The position numbers and the translations under genes were made by a program. The notes under the pieces were generated by a model, which saw only the letters and a program-made list of their open reading frames with translations, was not told the origin of the DNA and did no database searches. Shown here in pieces: positions 39,041 to 48,153 of a DNA stretch of 64,000 nucleotides; position 1 is the first letter of the stretch; every line of letters starts with the position of its first letter. Source of the stretch: Salmonirosea aquatica (GTDB taxonomy: Bacteria; Bacteroidota; Bacteroidia; Cytophagales; Spirosomataceae); contig NZ_WHLY01000002.1 in NCBI RefSeq assembly GCF_009296315.1, positions 1,364,001 through 1,428,000 on the forward strand, given 5' to 3'.

Positions 39041-39583
39041 ATGAATCAGCCCAGTGAACTTTTGCTCCGTAATGTGGTTGAGGGAGACCAGGAAGCTTTT
39101 GCCGAATTGTACAACTACTACCGGGTACCCGCCCTGAAATTTTGTTTCGCCTTGCTGAAAGACCAGGAAGAAGCGGAGAACGCCCTGCATGAGGTTTTCA
39201 TAAAAATATGGGAGAAACGGGCGCACATCAGGCCCGACCTGAACTTCAATTCTTACCTGTTCACGTGCCTGCGTAATTTCGTTTTCGATCATTTCAAGCG
39301 AATGGAAAAAGACCAGCGGCTACGGGAAGCCTACGTGAACCGCATGGAACACAGCACGGAATCCGATGAGGCAATACGACACGATGAGCGCGATCAGTTT
39401 GTACAGAACGTCATTGCCCGACTTTCGGAAAAACGTAAGAAAATAATCCTCCTCAATATCTATGAGGGCAAATCGTACCAGGAGATTGCGGAACTGATGA
39501 AAATATCGAAGAATACGGTCAAAAATCAGCTGGTGAAAGCCAAGCAAATTCTCAGAGACCAGCTTATCGTGGTCTATAATTAA
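39041..39583 (+). CDS. ECF RNA polymerase sigma factor
   Basis: Sigma-70 family ECF factor, 180 residues. Region 2 is visible as NVVEGDQEAFAELYNYY to FNSYLFTCLRNFVFDHFKR, and region 4 as SEKRKKIILLNIYEGKSYQEIAELMKISKNTVKNQ, a helix-turn-helix for the -35 element. ATG 39041 (MNQPSELLL) is chosen over one at 38990. Its position upstream of a FecR-like protein and SusC/SusD is the classical arrangement for substrate-sensing control of an uptake locus. Confidence 0.93.
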   Translation: MNQPSELLLRNVVEGDQEAFAELYNYYRVPALKFCFALLKDQEEAENALHEVFIKIWEKRAHIRPDLNFNSYLFTCLRNFVFDHFKRMEKDQRLREAYVNRMEHSTESDEAIRHDERDQFVQNVIARLSEKRKKIILLNIYEGKSYQEIAELMKISKNTVKNQLVKAKQILRDQLIVVYN

Positions 39584-39930
39584 ACAAATTCGCCCAAATA
39601 CCTAACCCAACTGACCTGGTTACGATCTACGTTCCACACGGACGCTAGGGCTTTTCCGGCCGGCCTCCTGAGATCTGTACGAAACTTCTTTTTAAGAAAA
39701 AGTCCGGCCCTCTCTTCACCCCTCCTCTTTAATCCAGTTAGCGCTGCACTATTCACCCGCCTTGTACCTTACAGGGCGGGCGGTGCAGTTTGACAGAACA
39801 GGCAAAAAACCGCCCGATAAGCTCCTAGGAATCATCCGATTAAAATTAACATAAATAAAATCGGAACGTGATAGTACGATGGCCCACTCAGTCAGTATCA
39901 TAGGTAAGTCAACCTATACCGTCCGAGGGA
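39584..39930 (+). other. Gap between sigma factor and FecR-like gene, with long hairpin
   Basis: No gene seen. It holds an inverted repeat: CTGCAC (39744-39749) with GTGCAG (39783-39788) and an inner CCCGCC/GGGCGG pair around a 12-13-base loop. No T tail follows, so it is more likely a processing or regulatory structure than a simple terminator. Confidence 0.5.
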
Positions 39931-40110
39931 ATGTCTAATTCGAGAGCTCACTATTTAATTGATCGGTTGATCAAAAATAGCTTATCGGAGGATGAATTGA
40001 GCGAACTGCTTGCGGCGATTGGCCGCGAACAAATGACCGAGGAGTACTCGGAATTGCTGGAAAATTATTTCAGCGAGTTGCTCCAAGACCGGAAATCCGT
40101 GCAAAACTGA
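39931..40110 (+). CDS. Short FecR-like anti-sigma N-terminal domain protein (59 aa)
   Basis: A 59-codon frame starting MSNSRAHYLIDRLIKN and continuing LSEDELSELLAAIG, EEYSELLENYFSELL, as in the cytoplasmic N-terminal anti-sigma helices of FecR proteins in Cytophagales. It stops at 40110; the usual transmembrane helix and periplasmic FecR domain are absent and no continuation is seen in any frame after the stop. It may be a freestanding soluble anti-sigma factor or a stump. It lies between the ECF sigma gene and SusC 3, where a full FecR would be expected. Confidence 0.65.
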   Translation: MSNSRAHYLIDRLIKNSLSEDELSELLAAIGREQMTEEYSELLENYFSELLQDRKSVQN

Positions 40111-40184
40111 GTGTATCACCTTTTGTAAGTCAAACCAAAAACCAATACGTATTCAACTAAAATTTCACCTTTATCCCAATCCTT

Positions 40185-43100
40185 ATGAATGCAATACGTT
40201 TACTTCGACGCCAGCTGAGTGCCGGGTTCCTGGCCCTTCTACTGGTCATGCTGGAGACCTCGGTGGCCGGAGCAAATCCGCTGCTTCCTACCGCGCGTAC
40301 AGTGACTGGCACCATTACCTCGCAGGCCGATGGCTCTTCATTGGCCGGGGTCAATATTGTGGTAAAGGGTACCCAAACCGGTACCTCAAGCGATGCCTCA
40401 GGTGCTTTCTCCGTGTCGGTTCCTGACAATCAGGCCGTGCTGGTTTTCTCCTTTATCGGGTATGTGTCCCAGGAGGTACCCGTCGGCAACAGGAGTGTGA
40501 TCAACATCGCCCTGGCCGAAAGCGCTGAGAATCTGAATGAGGTGGTCGTCACCGCGCTGGGCATCAAGCGTGAAGAGCGCTCACTGGGCTACTCGGTAGG
40601 CAAAGTAGACGGCAAGGACCTGAGCCGCGTGGCGCAGGAGAACGTGCTGAACGGCCTGGCGGGTAAGGTACCGGGCGTGACCATCAGCAGTACGGGCGGT
40701 GCGGGCTCTTCGGTGAGCATGGTGATCCGGGGGGCTACCTCGCTGAGCAACGACAACCAGCCTTTGTTTGTGATCGATGGGGTACCCATTACTAACACGC
40801 TCAACAACGTAAGCCAGATCGGCAGCGACAACCGGGTGGACTACGGAAACGCGATTTCGGATTTGAACCCCGACGATGTGGAAAGTGTGTCGATTCTGAA
40901 GGGTCCCAGCGCGGCGGCGCTTTACGGTTCCCGGGCGGGCAACGGCGTTGTACTGATCACGACCAAGAACGGCTCGAAGGCCAAGAAAATGACGGTCAAC
41001 ATTTCGTCAAATACGGTTTTTGAAAAACCCTACAAGTTCCTTGATTTCCATTCCAAGTTCGCGACCGGCGTACTACCCTTCACGCCCGACAACAACCCCT
41101 ATCCCGGTGGAGTGCTGATGATCGACGAAGGCTCGGCGGGTGGATCAGGTCCCGAACTGGACAGAGGCTACAAGGCCATTCAGTGGAATAGCCCGAAGGA
41201 TGCCAGCGGAAAACCCATCCCAACGGAACTGGTGTCGCATCCCAACAACGTACGCAACTTCGTGCAGACGGGCATTACGACGACCAACGGCGTGTCGATT
41301 TCCAATAGCAACGATGTGATCTCGTACCGCTTGTCCTACTCCAACCTGCAGAACAAGGGGATCATACCCAATTCGGACCTGTTCAAGAACTCGCTGGCGT
41401 TGAATTCTACGTTGAAGCTTAGCAACAAACTCCAGTTGAGCACGATGGTGGATGTCAGCCGCAACAACTCCAACAACCGTCCGGCGGGCAACCGGGGTAC
41501 CAACCCCATGCAGTGGGCCTACGCGGTATCGCCCCATATTGACATCCTGGAATTGAAAGATTACTGGATTCCCGGTCAAGAGGGCATACAGCAGAGATCT
41601 CAGGATATCAAAAACTACAACAACCCCTATTTCCTGGCTTACGAAGTCAACAATAGCTTTGTCCGCGACCGGGTATTTGGCAACATGAAGGCCGATTACC
41701 AGATTACCCCCGAGTTTAGCCTGATGGGGCGTATCTCACTGGATACCTACAACGAACAGCGCGAAACCAAAATCGGCAACAGCTACACGGGTGAGCCACG
41801 CGGTGCGTACGGAGTCATCGACCTGCAACGCTTCGAGCGCAACGCCGACTTCCTGGCTACCTACGCCAAACCGCTGGGTGATTTCCACATATCGGTATCC
41901 GCCGGGGGGAACAGCCGCTACCAGAAGACATCGGATGTCAACAACGCCAGCAAAACCAAGTCGGGCCTGGTAATTCCGGGACTGTTCACGTTGCAGAATA
42001 TTTCGCAGGCCAACATTCAATACAGCAGCTACAAAACCCAACGCGCCGTATATAGCGTGTATGGACTGGCTAACTTCGGTTATAAGGACATGGTGTACCT
42101 GGACGTAACTGCCCGCAACGACTGGTCGAGTACGCTGCCCAAGGAGAACCGCTCGTACTTCTATCCCTCGGCTTCGCTGAGTGTGCTGCTCAACGAGATG
42201 ATTCCGTTTTCCAACTCGATCAATCTTCTGAAAATTCGGGGCGGCGTAGCGCAGGTAGGTAACGACACCAGCCCCTACTCCCTGCTGAATACGCTCGGTA
42301 ACGCCGAAGCCTGGGGCGATATCACGCGGTTGTCGAAATCGGGCAATATCCTGCTGCCCGACCTGAAGCCCGAAATTGCCACCTCCTACGAAGCAGGCGT
42401 CGACCTGGCGATGTTCCGCAACCGACTGCGCGTATCGGGTACCTACTACATGGTCGAGAACCGCAACCAGATTATCCCCACGAAGCTACCTCCGTCTACC
42501 GGCTTTACGACCAAGAATATCAACGCCGGCTTGCTGGTCAGCAAGGGAGTTGAACTGGCCGTAGGGGGTACCCCCGTCGACAAAAACGGGTGGCGGCTCG
42601 ACATCAATACCAACATTTCGCGCAACACGACCACCATCAAGGAGCTCTCGGATGGCCTGAATTTCTACACCCTCTGGACCGACGCCAAGGGTGGTGCCTG
42701 GACCTACGTGGGTGAAAAAATCGGCGATATCTACGATTCAGAACTCGTGACGGTGACGGACAAAACTTCTCCCTACTATGGGTACCCCATCCTGGACGAA
42801 AACGGTTCGTGGCAGAGCATTAGCGCCAGTAACACGCGGAATAAGATTGGCAACTTCAACCCCAAATTCATCATGGGCGGTCAGGTAGCCTTGTCTTACA
42901 AAGCGTTCACACTGAACATGTCCTTCGACTGGCGCAACGGCGGCGACTTCGTTTCGCAAACCTACCGTTACGCCGAGTCGGATCTGAAGACGCAGCGTTT
43001 TCTCGACAACCTGATCAACCCCAATGGCCTGACCGGCGACGCGCTGGTGAGCTACCTGAAAGCCAATGCGGATGAGCTGATTAAGGTCAACGGCAACCAT

Positions 43101-43592
43101 TTCAACATTGTGGGCGGGCCTACGGAAGAGTACGGCGGGTACCCCTTCGAATACGGCGGCAACACCTACCCCTACGCGGTGTTCAATCCGGGCGTTATTG
43201 CCCAATACAACGCCGAAGGGCAGATCGTGGGCTACACCGAGAACCTCGGTGGTGCCGACACCAAGTATATCCCCTACGGCGACAACTACCCCTGGGACTT
43301 TACGCGGGCCGCTACTTTCGATGCCTCTTTTGTAAAGATGCGCGAGATTTCGCTGGCTTACAGCCTACCCAATTCGCTGACTAAAAAGCTCAAAATGCAG
43401 AATGCCAGCATTGCCGTGTACAGCCGTAACATCATTCTGTGGACGAAGGCCAAAATCGGGGTTGACCCCGAGATGGCTTTCCAGCAGGAATCCGGCGCGC
43501 AGGCAGGTACGCAGTTCAAGCAGGGGATCGAGCGTTACAATGTAATTCCCTGGGTGATTCCCGTAGGTGTGAAGCTGAATCTAACGTTTTGA
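40185..43592 (+). CDS. SusC/RagA family TonB-linked outer-membrane transporter (pair 3)
   Basis: 1135-residue TonB-dependent porter. Signal peptide MNAIRLLRRQ to SVAGAN, carboxypeptidase-regulatory-like domain (VTGTITSQADGSSLAGVNIVVKG), TonB-box region NEVVVTALGIKREERSLGY, plug (VIRGATSLSNDNQPLFVIDGVP, VSILKGPSAAALYGSRAGNGVVLI), barrel ending in VGVKLNLTF. The TALGIKREERSLGY form marks the subgroup that pairs with SusD-like_2 proteins, and such a partner follows. Probably controlled by the ECF factor upstream. Confidence 0.95.
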   Translation: MNAIRLLRRQLSAGFLALLLVMLETSVAGANPLLPTARTVTGTITSQADGSSLAGVNIVVKGTQTGTSSDASGAFSVSVPDNQAVLVFSFIGYVSQEVPVGNRSVINIALAESAENLNEVVVTALGIKREERSLGYSVGKVDGKDLSRVAQENVLNGLAGKVPGVTISSTGGAGSSVSMVIRGATSLSNDNQPLFVIDGVPITNTLNNVSQIGSDNRVDYGNAISDLNPDDVESVSILKGPSAAALYGSRAGNGVVLITTKNGSKAKKMTVNISSNTVFEKPYKFLDFHSKFATGVLPFTPDNNPYPGGVLMIDEGSAGGSGPELDRGYKAIQWNSPKDASGKPIPTELVSHPNNVRNFVQTGITTTNGVSISNSNDVISYRLSYSNLQNKGIIPNSDLFKNSLALNSTLKLSNKLQLSTMVDVSRNNSNNRPAGNRGTNPMQWAYAVSPHIDILELKDYWIPGQEGIQQRSQDIKNYNNPYFLAYEVNNSFVRDRVFGNMKADYQITPEFSLMGRISLDTYNEQRETKIGNSYTGEPRGAYGVIDLQRFERNADFLATYAKPLGDFHISVSAGGNSRYQKTSDVNNASKTKSGLVIPGLFTLQNISQANIQYSSYKTQRAVYSVYGLANFGYKDMVYLDVTARNDWSSTLPKENRSYFYPSASLSVLLNEMIPFSNSINLLKIRGGVAQVGNDTSPYSLLNTLGNAEAWGDITRLSKSGNILLPDLKPEIATSYEAGVDLAMFRNRLRVSGTYYMVENRNQIIPTKLPPSTGFTTKNINAGLLVSKGVELAVGGTPVDKNGWRLDINTNISRNTTTIKELSDGLNFYTLWTDAKGGAWTYVGEKIGDIYDSELVTVTDKTSPYYGYPILDENGSWQSISASNTRNKIGNFNPKFIMGGQVALSYKAFTLNMSFDWRNGGDFVSQTYRYAESDLKTQRFLDNLINPNGLTGDALVSYLKANADELIKVNGNHFNIVGGPTEEYGGYPFEYGGNTYPYAVFNPGVIAQYNAEGQIVGYTENLGGADTKYIPYGDNYPWDFTRAATFDASFVKMREISLAYSLPNSLTKKLKMQNASIAVYSRNIILWTKAKIGVDPEMAFQQESGAQAGTQFKQGIERYNVIPWVIPVGVKLNLTF

Positions 43593-43599
43593 GTAGCAG

Positions 43600-43715
43600 A
43601 TGGCTATTGGCTGATGGCCGGGCGGCGTTCCGCTGATAGCTCTCTCTGCTTCCCTAAGGAATCTTGACCACTATTTATCAAAAAGGCTACTAGCGATCAG
43701 CTAACAGCCATAAGC
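43600..43715. repeat. Intergenic repeat region with GGCTATTGG/AGCTGATGG units
   Basis: Several short related pieces (ATGGCTATTGGCTGATGG, CCGCTGATAGC, CGATCAGCTAACAGCCAT) that are mutually complementary. Similar pieces occur at 12711-12750 and in the hairpin at 14172-14215. Possibly a low-copy palindromic repeat family. Confidence 0.4.
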
Positions 43716-43724
43716 TCTAAAGAA

Positions 43725-45362
43725 ATGAAAACATCCAACAAAAAATACCTCGTTTTTCTGGTGTTGCTCACTTCGTTTTTTTCCTGTAAAGACCTTACGG
43801 AACTCAACGAAAACCCGAACGGCGTGGAATCCAGCCAGGTGAACCCCAACCTGATTATGCCCACGGTACTTACCGAAGCGGCAAAACTATACACCAACCT
43901 GGGCTACCAGGACATCGCGGGCGTGGTACAGCATACCCAAAAGGACGCCTGGTCGAGCGGACACAACGACTACGACTGGTCGAACCAGAGCTGGAGCGGC
44001 TATTATGACATCCTGCGCAACAACGACCTGCTGTACCAGCGGGCCGTGGAAACCAATTTTGAGTTTCACCAGGGCGTGGCACTGGTCATGCGGGCATTCA
44101 TGTTCGGCCTCATCACCGACCTGTGGGGCGACGCCCCCTATTCCAGTGCGCTGAATGGCGAATTGGGCGGAACCGAAAATATCCTACCCGCCTTCGACAG
44201 CCAGGAAGCGATTTATACCGGTATCCTGGCCGATCTGGAAAAAGCCAATGGTTTGCTCGCCAAGCCCAAGAGTGAGTATTCGGGAATCGTGGACAATGTG
44301 GACGTGTACTATGCCGGTAACCCGGCGGCCTGGCAAAAGTTCGCCAATTCGCTGGCCCTGCGCTATTTCATGCGCATCTCGGCCAAAAAGGCCGATGTAG
44401 CCAAAGCGGGCATTGAGAAAATTGTTTCTGATGCTGCCAAGTACCCCATCATTACCAAGAGCACCGAGGACGCCACCATGGCATTCCCCGGCACGAGCGA
44501 CGGTACGTCCTGGCCTGCCAACTCCGTATTTGACGCAAGCGGCAGCAACTACCGCCGCATCAAAATGGCGTCTACCTTAGTCGAGTCGCTGCAAGCCAAA
44601 AATGATCCCCGGTTGGGTGTTTGGGCAAATAAAGTAGAAGTACCCCTGGTGGTGGATGCTACCCTACCCGCCGGAACTGATAAGATCGTAAATGGCAAGC
44701 GGATGCTTTCGCCTGATAAAGTGGGCAATACGGTAATAGACACCGACCCTGAATACGTGGGGCTGCCACCAAGTTTTTCGGCGTTACCTTCGGCCTATAA
44801 CCTCAACCCAACGCCCGGTCAGACTTCCTTCAACCCGCATGTATCGTTCCTGAACGACATCTACAAGCAAGCCAAAGGTCCTTTGCTGAAAGCCCGGTTG
44901 ATTTCCGCCGCCGAGGTACATTTCATCCTGGCCGAAGCCGCTCTGAAAGGCTGGGCCGCTGGCGATGCCAAAGCCCACTACGAAGCCGGTATCCAGAACT
45001 CCCTCACGACCTGGGGTGTCGGAGGGAAATATGCCGAGTACATCGCCCAGCCCAACGTAGCCTACAAGGGTACCCTACAGCAAATCATGGAACAAAAGTG
45101 GATCGCCAGCTGGACGGCTGCCACCGAGGCGTGGTTCGATTTCCGGCGCACCGGCTTCCCGGCCCTGAAGGCAGGCCCCGCGGCCAAACGCTCCGTGCTA
45201 CCCGTTCGTTTCTACTACATGCAGGACGAATTGAACATCAATAAAGCCAATGCCACTGCCGCCCTGGACAAGCTGGAAGTGACAAACTATTCTCAGGCGG
45301 ATAACAAAAACAGTGCCTGGTCGAAGCCCTGGCTCATTCAAGGTACGGGCAAGCCCTGGTAA
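43725..45362 (+). CDS. SusD-like lipoprotein (SusD-like_2 type, pair 3)
   Basis: 545 residues; lipobox TSFFSC with cysteine 21, then KDLTELNENPNGV, a usual opening for this subgroup. Family parts are MRAFMFGLITDLWGDAPYS, NPAAWQKFANSLALRYFMRIS and IMEQKWIASWTAATEAWFDFRRTGFP. Separated from SusC 3 by 132 bases containing GGCTATTGG-type repeats, and followed by a terminator. Confidence 0.94.
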   Translation: MKTSNKKYLVFLVLLTSFFSCKDLTELNENPNGVESSQVNPNLIMPTVLTEAAKLYTNLGYQDIAGVVQHTQKDAWSSGHNDYDWSNQSWSGYYDILRNNDLLYQRAVETNFEFHQGVALVMRAFMFGLITDLWGDAPYSSALNGELGGTENILPAFDSQEAIYTGILADLEKANGLLAKPKSEYSGIVDNVDVYYAGNPAAWQKFANSLALRYFMRISAKKADVAKAGIEKIVSDAAKYPIITKSTEDATMAFPGTSDGTSWPANSVFDASGSNYRRIKMASTLVESLQAKNDPRLGVWANKVEVPLVVDATLPAGTDKIVNGKRMLSPDKVGNTVIDTDPEYVGLPPSFSALPSAYNLNPTPGQTSFNPHVSFLNDIYKQAKGPLLKARLISAAEVHFILAEAALKGWAAGDAKAHYEAGIQNSLTTWGVGGKYAEYIAQPNVAYKGTLQQIMEQKWIASWTAATEAWFDFRRTGFPALKAGPAAKRSVLPVRFYYMQDELNINKANATAALDKLEVTNYSQADNKNSAWSKPWLIQGTGKPW

Positions 45363-45380
45363 TTCGATAGGTTAGTGGTT

Positions 45381-45414
45381 AAATGGGTGGGAGAAATCTC
45401 CCGCCCATTTTTTT
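45381..45414 (+). terminator. Terminator after SusD 3
   Basis: Stem AAATGGGTGGGAGA / TCTCCCGCCCATTT with one G-T type pair, 2-base loop, then T residues. It separates SusC/SusD from the enzyme genes, so the latter may have their own promoter or depend on read-through. Confidence 0.75.
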
Positions 45415-45440
45415 GACTGCAAGGTACTTTCTTCCTAGCT

Positions 45441-46709
45441 ATGATGAGATCAATAAGGTTATTTCTTGCCGTACTTCTGTTCCTGCCTGTGGGTTTGGCC
45501 GCCCAGGGCCTGAGCGCCGGTGCCGCCAAACGCGTCATTACGCCCGATCCGCTCCTGCCCGTTTCGGGTGGCATCGGAACACCCAAAAAGTCCCTCGAAA
45601 AAAAGGGGGATTTGTTCGTGCGGGCCATGGTACTGGAGAAGGGCGATGTGCGGGTAGCTTTCGTGAGCATCGACAACCTCGGCTGGCCCTCCGTGTTGGG
45701 CGATAAATCGCGTGCGCTGGTGAAGGGCATCAAGCCCGAGAATATTCTCATTGCCGCCACCCATACCCACAGCGCGCCCGATGCCTACGGCTTTCCCAAT
45801 GAAAAGGGCGAATCGTTCGCCGATTTGAAGTACCTCGATTGGTGCGTGCAGCAAACCGCCGATGCCATCAATGAAGCCGTTCAGAAACTGGAGCCCGCCG
45901 CGTTGAAAGTCACGACGGGCGAAGCGAAGGGCAAAATCGCTTACAACTACTACGCTCCCGACCTGTATGATCCACGGTGTGGTGTCATTCAAGCCATCGC
46001 CAGCGGGGGTACCCGCAAGGGGCAAATCCTTGCTACCCTGGTCAACTACGCCGTGCATCCCGAAGTGCTGGGCTCGGGACAGGGTATTCTGAGTCCTGAT
46101 CTATGTGGTCCACTCTACGACCAGATCGAGGCGAAGGTAGGGGGTGTGGCGATGTTCATCAATGGTGCGCAGGGCGGCATGGTGACTGCCGATGTACGGC
46201 GCGACAATGGGCAGGAGGCCAACACCTGGGAAGAGTGCCACCGCATCGGCGAATTGCTGGCCGACGAAGCATTGCGTTTGGTAGCGGCCGCTCCGGTGCT
46301 TGACAACCCTGATTTATATTGTACCTCACGACGGTTGGAATTTCCCATCGACTCCGACATCATGAAATACATTTTGCAAAAATCGCCGCTGAACTATAAG
46401 ATGGCCAAGCCCAATACGGTGGCCACCCAGCTCAACCTCGTCAACGTAGGTCCTGCCCAAATCCTGACCATTCCGGGTGAAGCCCTGCCCAACATAGGGT
46501 ACTACGTGAAGCGTAACATGCCCACCGAGCATCCTTTTCTGTTCGGGCTTACCAATGATGCCTTCGGCTACATGCTCACGAAAGTGGACTTTACCAGTTT
46601 CAAGCGCTACGACTACGTGAGCCGTACCAGCCTGGGCGAGATGACCGGAGAAATTTATATGGAGAAAGCTTTACAATTGGTCAAGGAGAGCCCAAAACCC
46701 ACCCATTAA
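45441..46709 (+). CDS. Neutral/alkaline ceramidase-like exported hydrolase
   Basis: Exported zinc hydrolase resembling the N-terminal catalytic domain of neutral ceramidase, which splits ceramide into sphingoid base and fatty acid. Signal peptide MMRSIRLFLA to LAAQG; then SAGAAKRVITP, the conserved IAATHTHSAPDAYG (metal and active-site region), NYAVHPEVLG and NGAQGGMVTAD. At 422 residues it lacks the C-terminal immunoglobulin-like domain of classical ceramidases, so the substrate may differ. Between SusD 3 and a hydrolase gene. Confidence 0.85.
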   Translation: MMRSIRLFLAVLLFLPVGLAAQGLSAGAAKRVITPDPLLPVSGGIGTPKKSLEKKGDLFVRAMVLEKGDVRVAFVSIDNLGWPSVLGDKSRALVKGIKPENILIAATHTHSAPDAYGFPNEKGESFADLKYLDWCVQQTADAINEAVQKLEPAALKVTTGEAKGKIAYNYYAPDLYDPRCGVIQAIASGGTRKGQILATLVNYAVHPEVLGSGQGILSPDLCGPLYDQIEAKVGGVAMFINGAQGGMVTADVRRDNGQEANTWEECHRIGELLADEALRLVAAAPVLDNPDLYCTSRRLEFPIDSDIMKYILQKSPLNYKMAKPNTVATQLNLVNVGPAQILTIPGEALPNIGYYVKRNMPTEHPFLFGLTNDAFGYMLTKVDFTSFKRYDYVSRTSLGEMTGEIYMEKALQLVKESPKPTH

Positions 46710-46737
46710 TCATTTATAAACATCAATTATTTCATTC

Positions 46738-48084
46738 ATGAAGTACCTTTTTCTATTCGTAACTCTTGTTTGTCTTATGTGCACGCAAGGCCGGGCGCAG
46801 GAAACCGTTACACCCGAAACAGCTCTTGAAGCCTACCTGAAAAATGGCGATGATTCGTACCAGTGGTCGGTGCGGGATTCGTTTCAACTCGGCACGGTGA
46901 AAGCTTATAACCTGGCCCTTACCTCGCAAAAGTGGCGCAAGTACACCTGGCGGCATCAGCTGACCATCCTGGTTCCCGCCCAAATCGAACATGACGGCGC
47001 TCTGCTCTTCATCACGGGCGGCTCCAATACCAACGAACAACCCAATTGGAAGAGAAACAACGACGGGCTGGTGGCGAGTCTGGCTCAGACGGCTAACCAG
47101 AACAAGGCGATCGTAGCGGCCCTGAACCAAACGCCCAACCAGCCCCTTTATGGCGAGCTGAAAGAGGACGAGCTGATTTCCTACACGCTCCATCAATTCA
47201 AAAACGACCACGACTACTCCTGGCCGCTGCTGTTTCCGATGGTCAAGAGTGCCGTGCGGGGCATGGACGCCGTGCAGGAGTTTGCCAAAGGTACCCTGAA
47301 GCATCCCGTCAACCGCTTCGTAGTATCCGGTGCTTCCAAGCGCGGCTGGACCACCTGGCTCACCGGCTCGCAGGACAAGCGCGTGGCGGCCATCGGACCG
47401 ATGGTGATCGATGTACTGAACATGCCCGTGAGCCTGAACTATCAGATCGAGGTGTGGCACGATTACAGCGTGCAGATCGAGGATTATGTAAAGCTGGGTA
47501 TCCCGCAGGGTGCCGAAACCGAAGACGGAAAAGCGCTCAATCAAATGATCGACCCCTACTCCTATCGTAAAGCGCTCACCATGCCCAAGATGATTTTCAT
47601 CGGCACCAACGACGAATACTGGCCCGTGGATGCGATCAAGAACTACTACGACGATATTCCCGGTAAAAACCTGATTCACTATGTACCCAACGCCGGGCAC
47701 GACCTGGGCGATGGCAAGCAGGCCATTACCGCCCTGGGGGCGTTTTTCGGCACCACGCTACTCAACAAGCCCTACCCGGAGTGTAAATGGGAGTTTTCTA
47801 AAAAAGGCAATAGTATCACACTCAGTGTGAAAGCCAGTTCAGATCAGTTGCTGGACGCAATCCTGTGGTCGGCTGACTCGGTGGAGGATCGGGATTTCAG
47901 AAATGAAGTCTTTTCCAGTAAAAGTTTGGGCAAAAACCACGTAGGTACCATCACCGCCACCCAGCCCCTACCCGAAAAGGGGTACCGCGCTTTTTATATG
48001 GATTTGAAATACCAATCGCCCACCGGAGGTACCTACACCGTCAGTACCCGCATGTTTGTAGCCGATTCCACGGGTGTGTTGTGA
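46738..48084 (+). CDS. PhoPQ-activated pathogenicity-related (PqaA-type) hydrolase
   Basis: Exported alpha/beta-hydrolase, 448 residues, of the PhoPQ-regulated PqaA family. Signal peptide MKYLFLFVTL to QGRAQ. Nucleophile elbow VSGASKRGWTTW, a GTNDEYWPVDA acid region and PNAGHDLGDGK histidine form the triad. The family's substrate is not established. It is 28 bases after the ceramidase-like gene, so probably on one transcript. Confidence 0.88.
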   Translation: MKYLFLFVTLVCLMCTQGRAQETVTPETALEAYLKNGDDSYQWSVRDSFQLGTVKAYNLALTSQKWRKYTWRHQLTILVPAQIEHDGALLFITGGSNTNEQPNWKRNNDGLVASLAQTANQNKAIVAALNQTPNQPLYGELKEDELISYTLHQFKNDHDYSWPLLFPMVKSAVRGMDAVQEFAKGTLKHPVNRFVVSGASKRGWTTWLTGSQDKRVAAIGPMVIDVLNMPVSLNYQIEVWHDYSVQIEDYVKLGIPQGAETEDGKALNQMIDPYSYRKALTMPKMIFIGTNDEYWPVDAIKNYYDDIPGKNLIHYVPNAGHDLGDGKQAITALGAFFGTTLLNKPYPECKWEFSKKGNSITLSVKASSDQLLDAILWSADSVEDRDFRNEVFSSKSLGKNHVGTITATQPLPEKGYRAFYMDLKYQSPTGGTYTVSTRMFVADSTGVL

Positions 48085-48153
48085 TTTCCTTCAGATCTGA
48101 TTCGTGAGCTGACCGACCGGAAGGTACCCTTTACCAGACCCAAGATTACTCCT

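Noticed and set aside
46753-47700. Minus-strand frame of 315 codons
   Set aside because: Lies opposite the well-supported PqaA-type hydrolase; no start context or recognisable domain.
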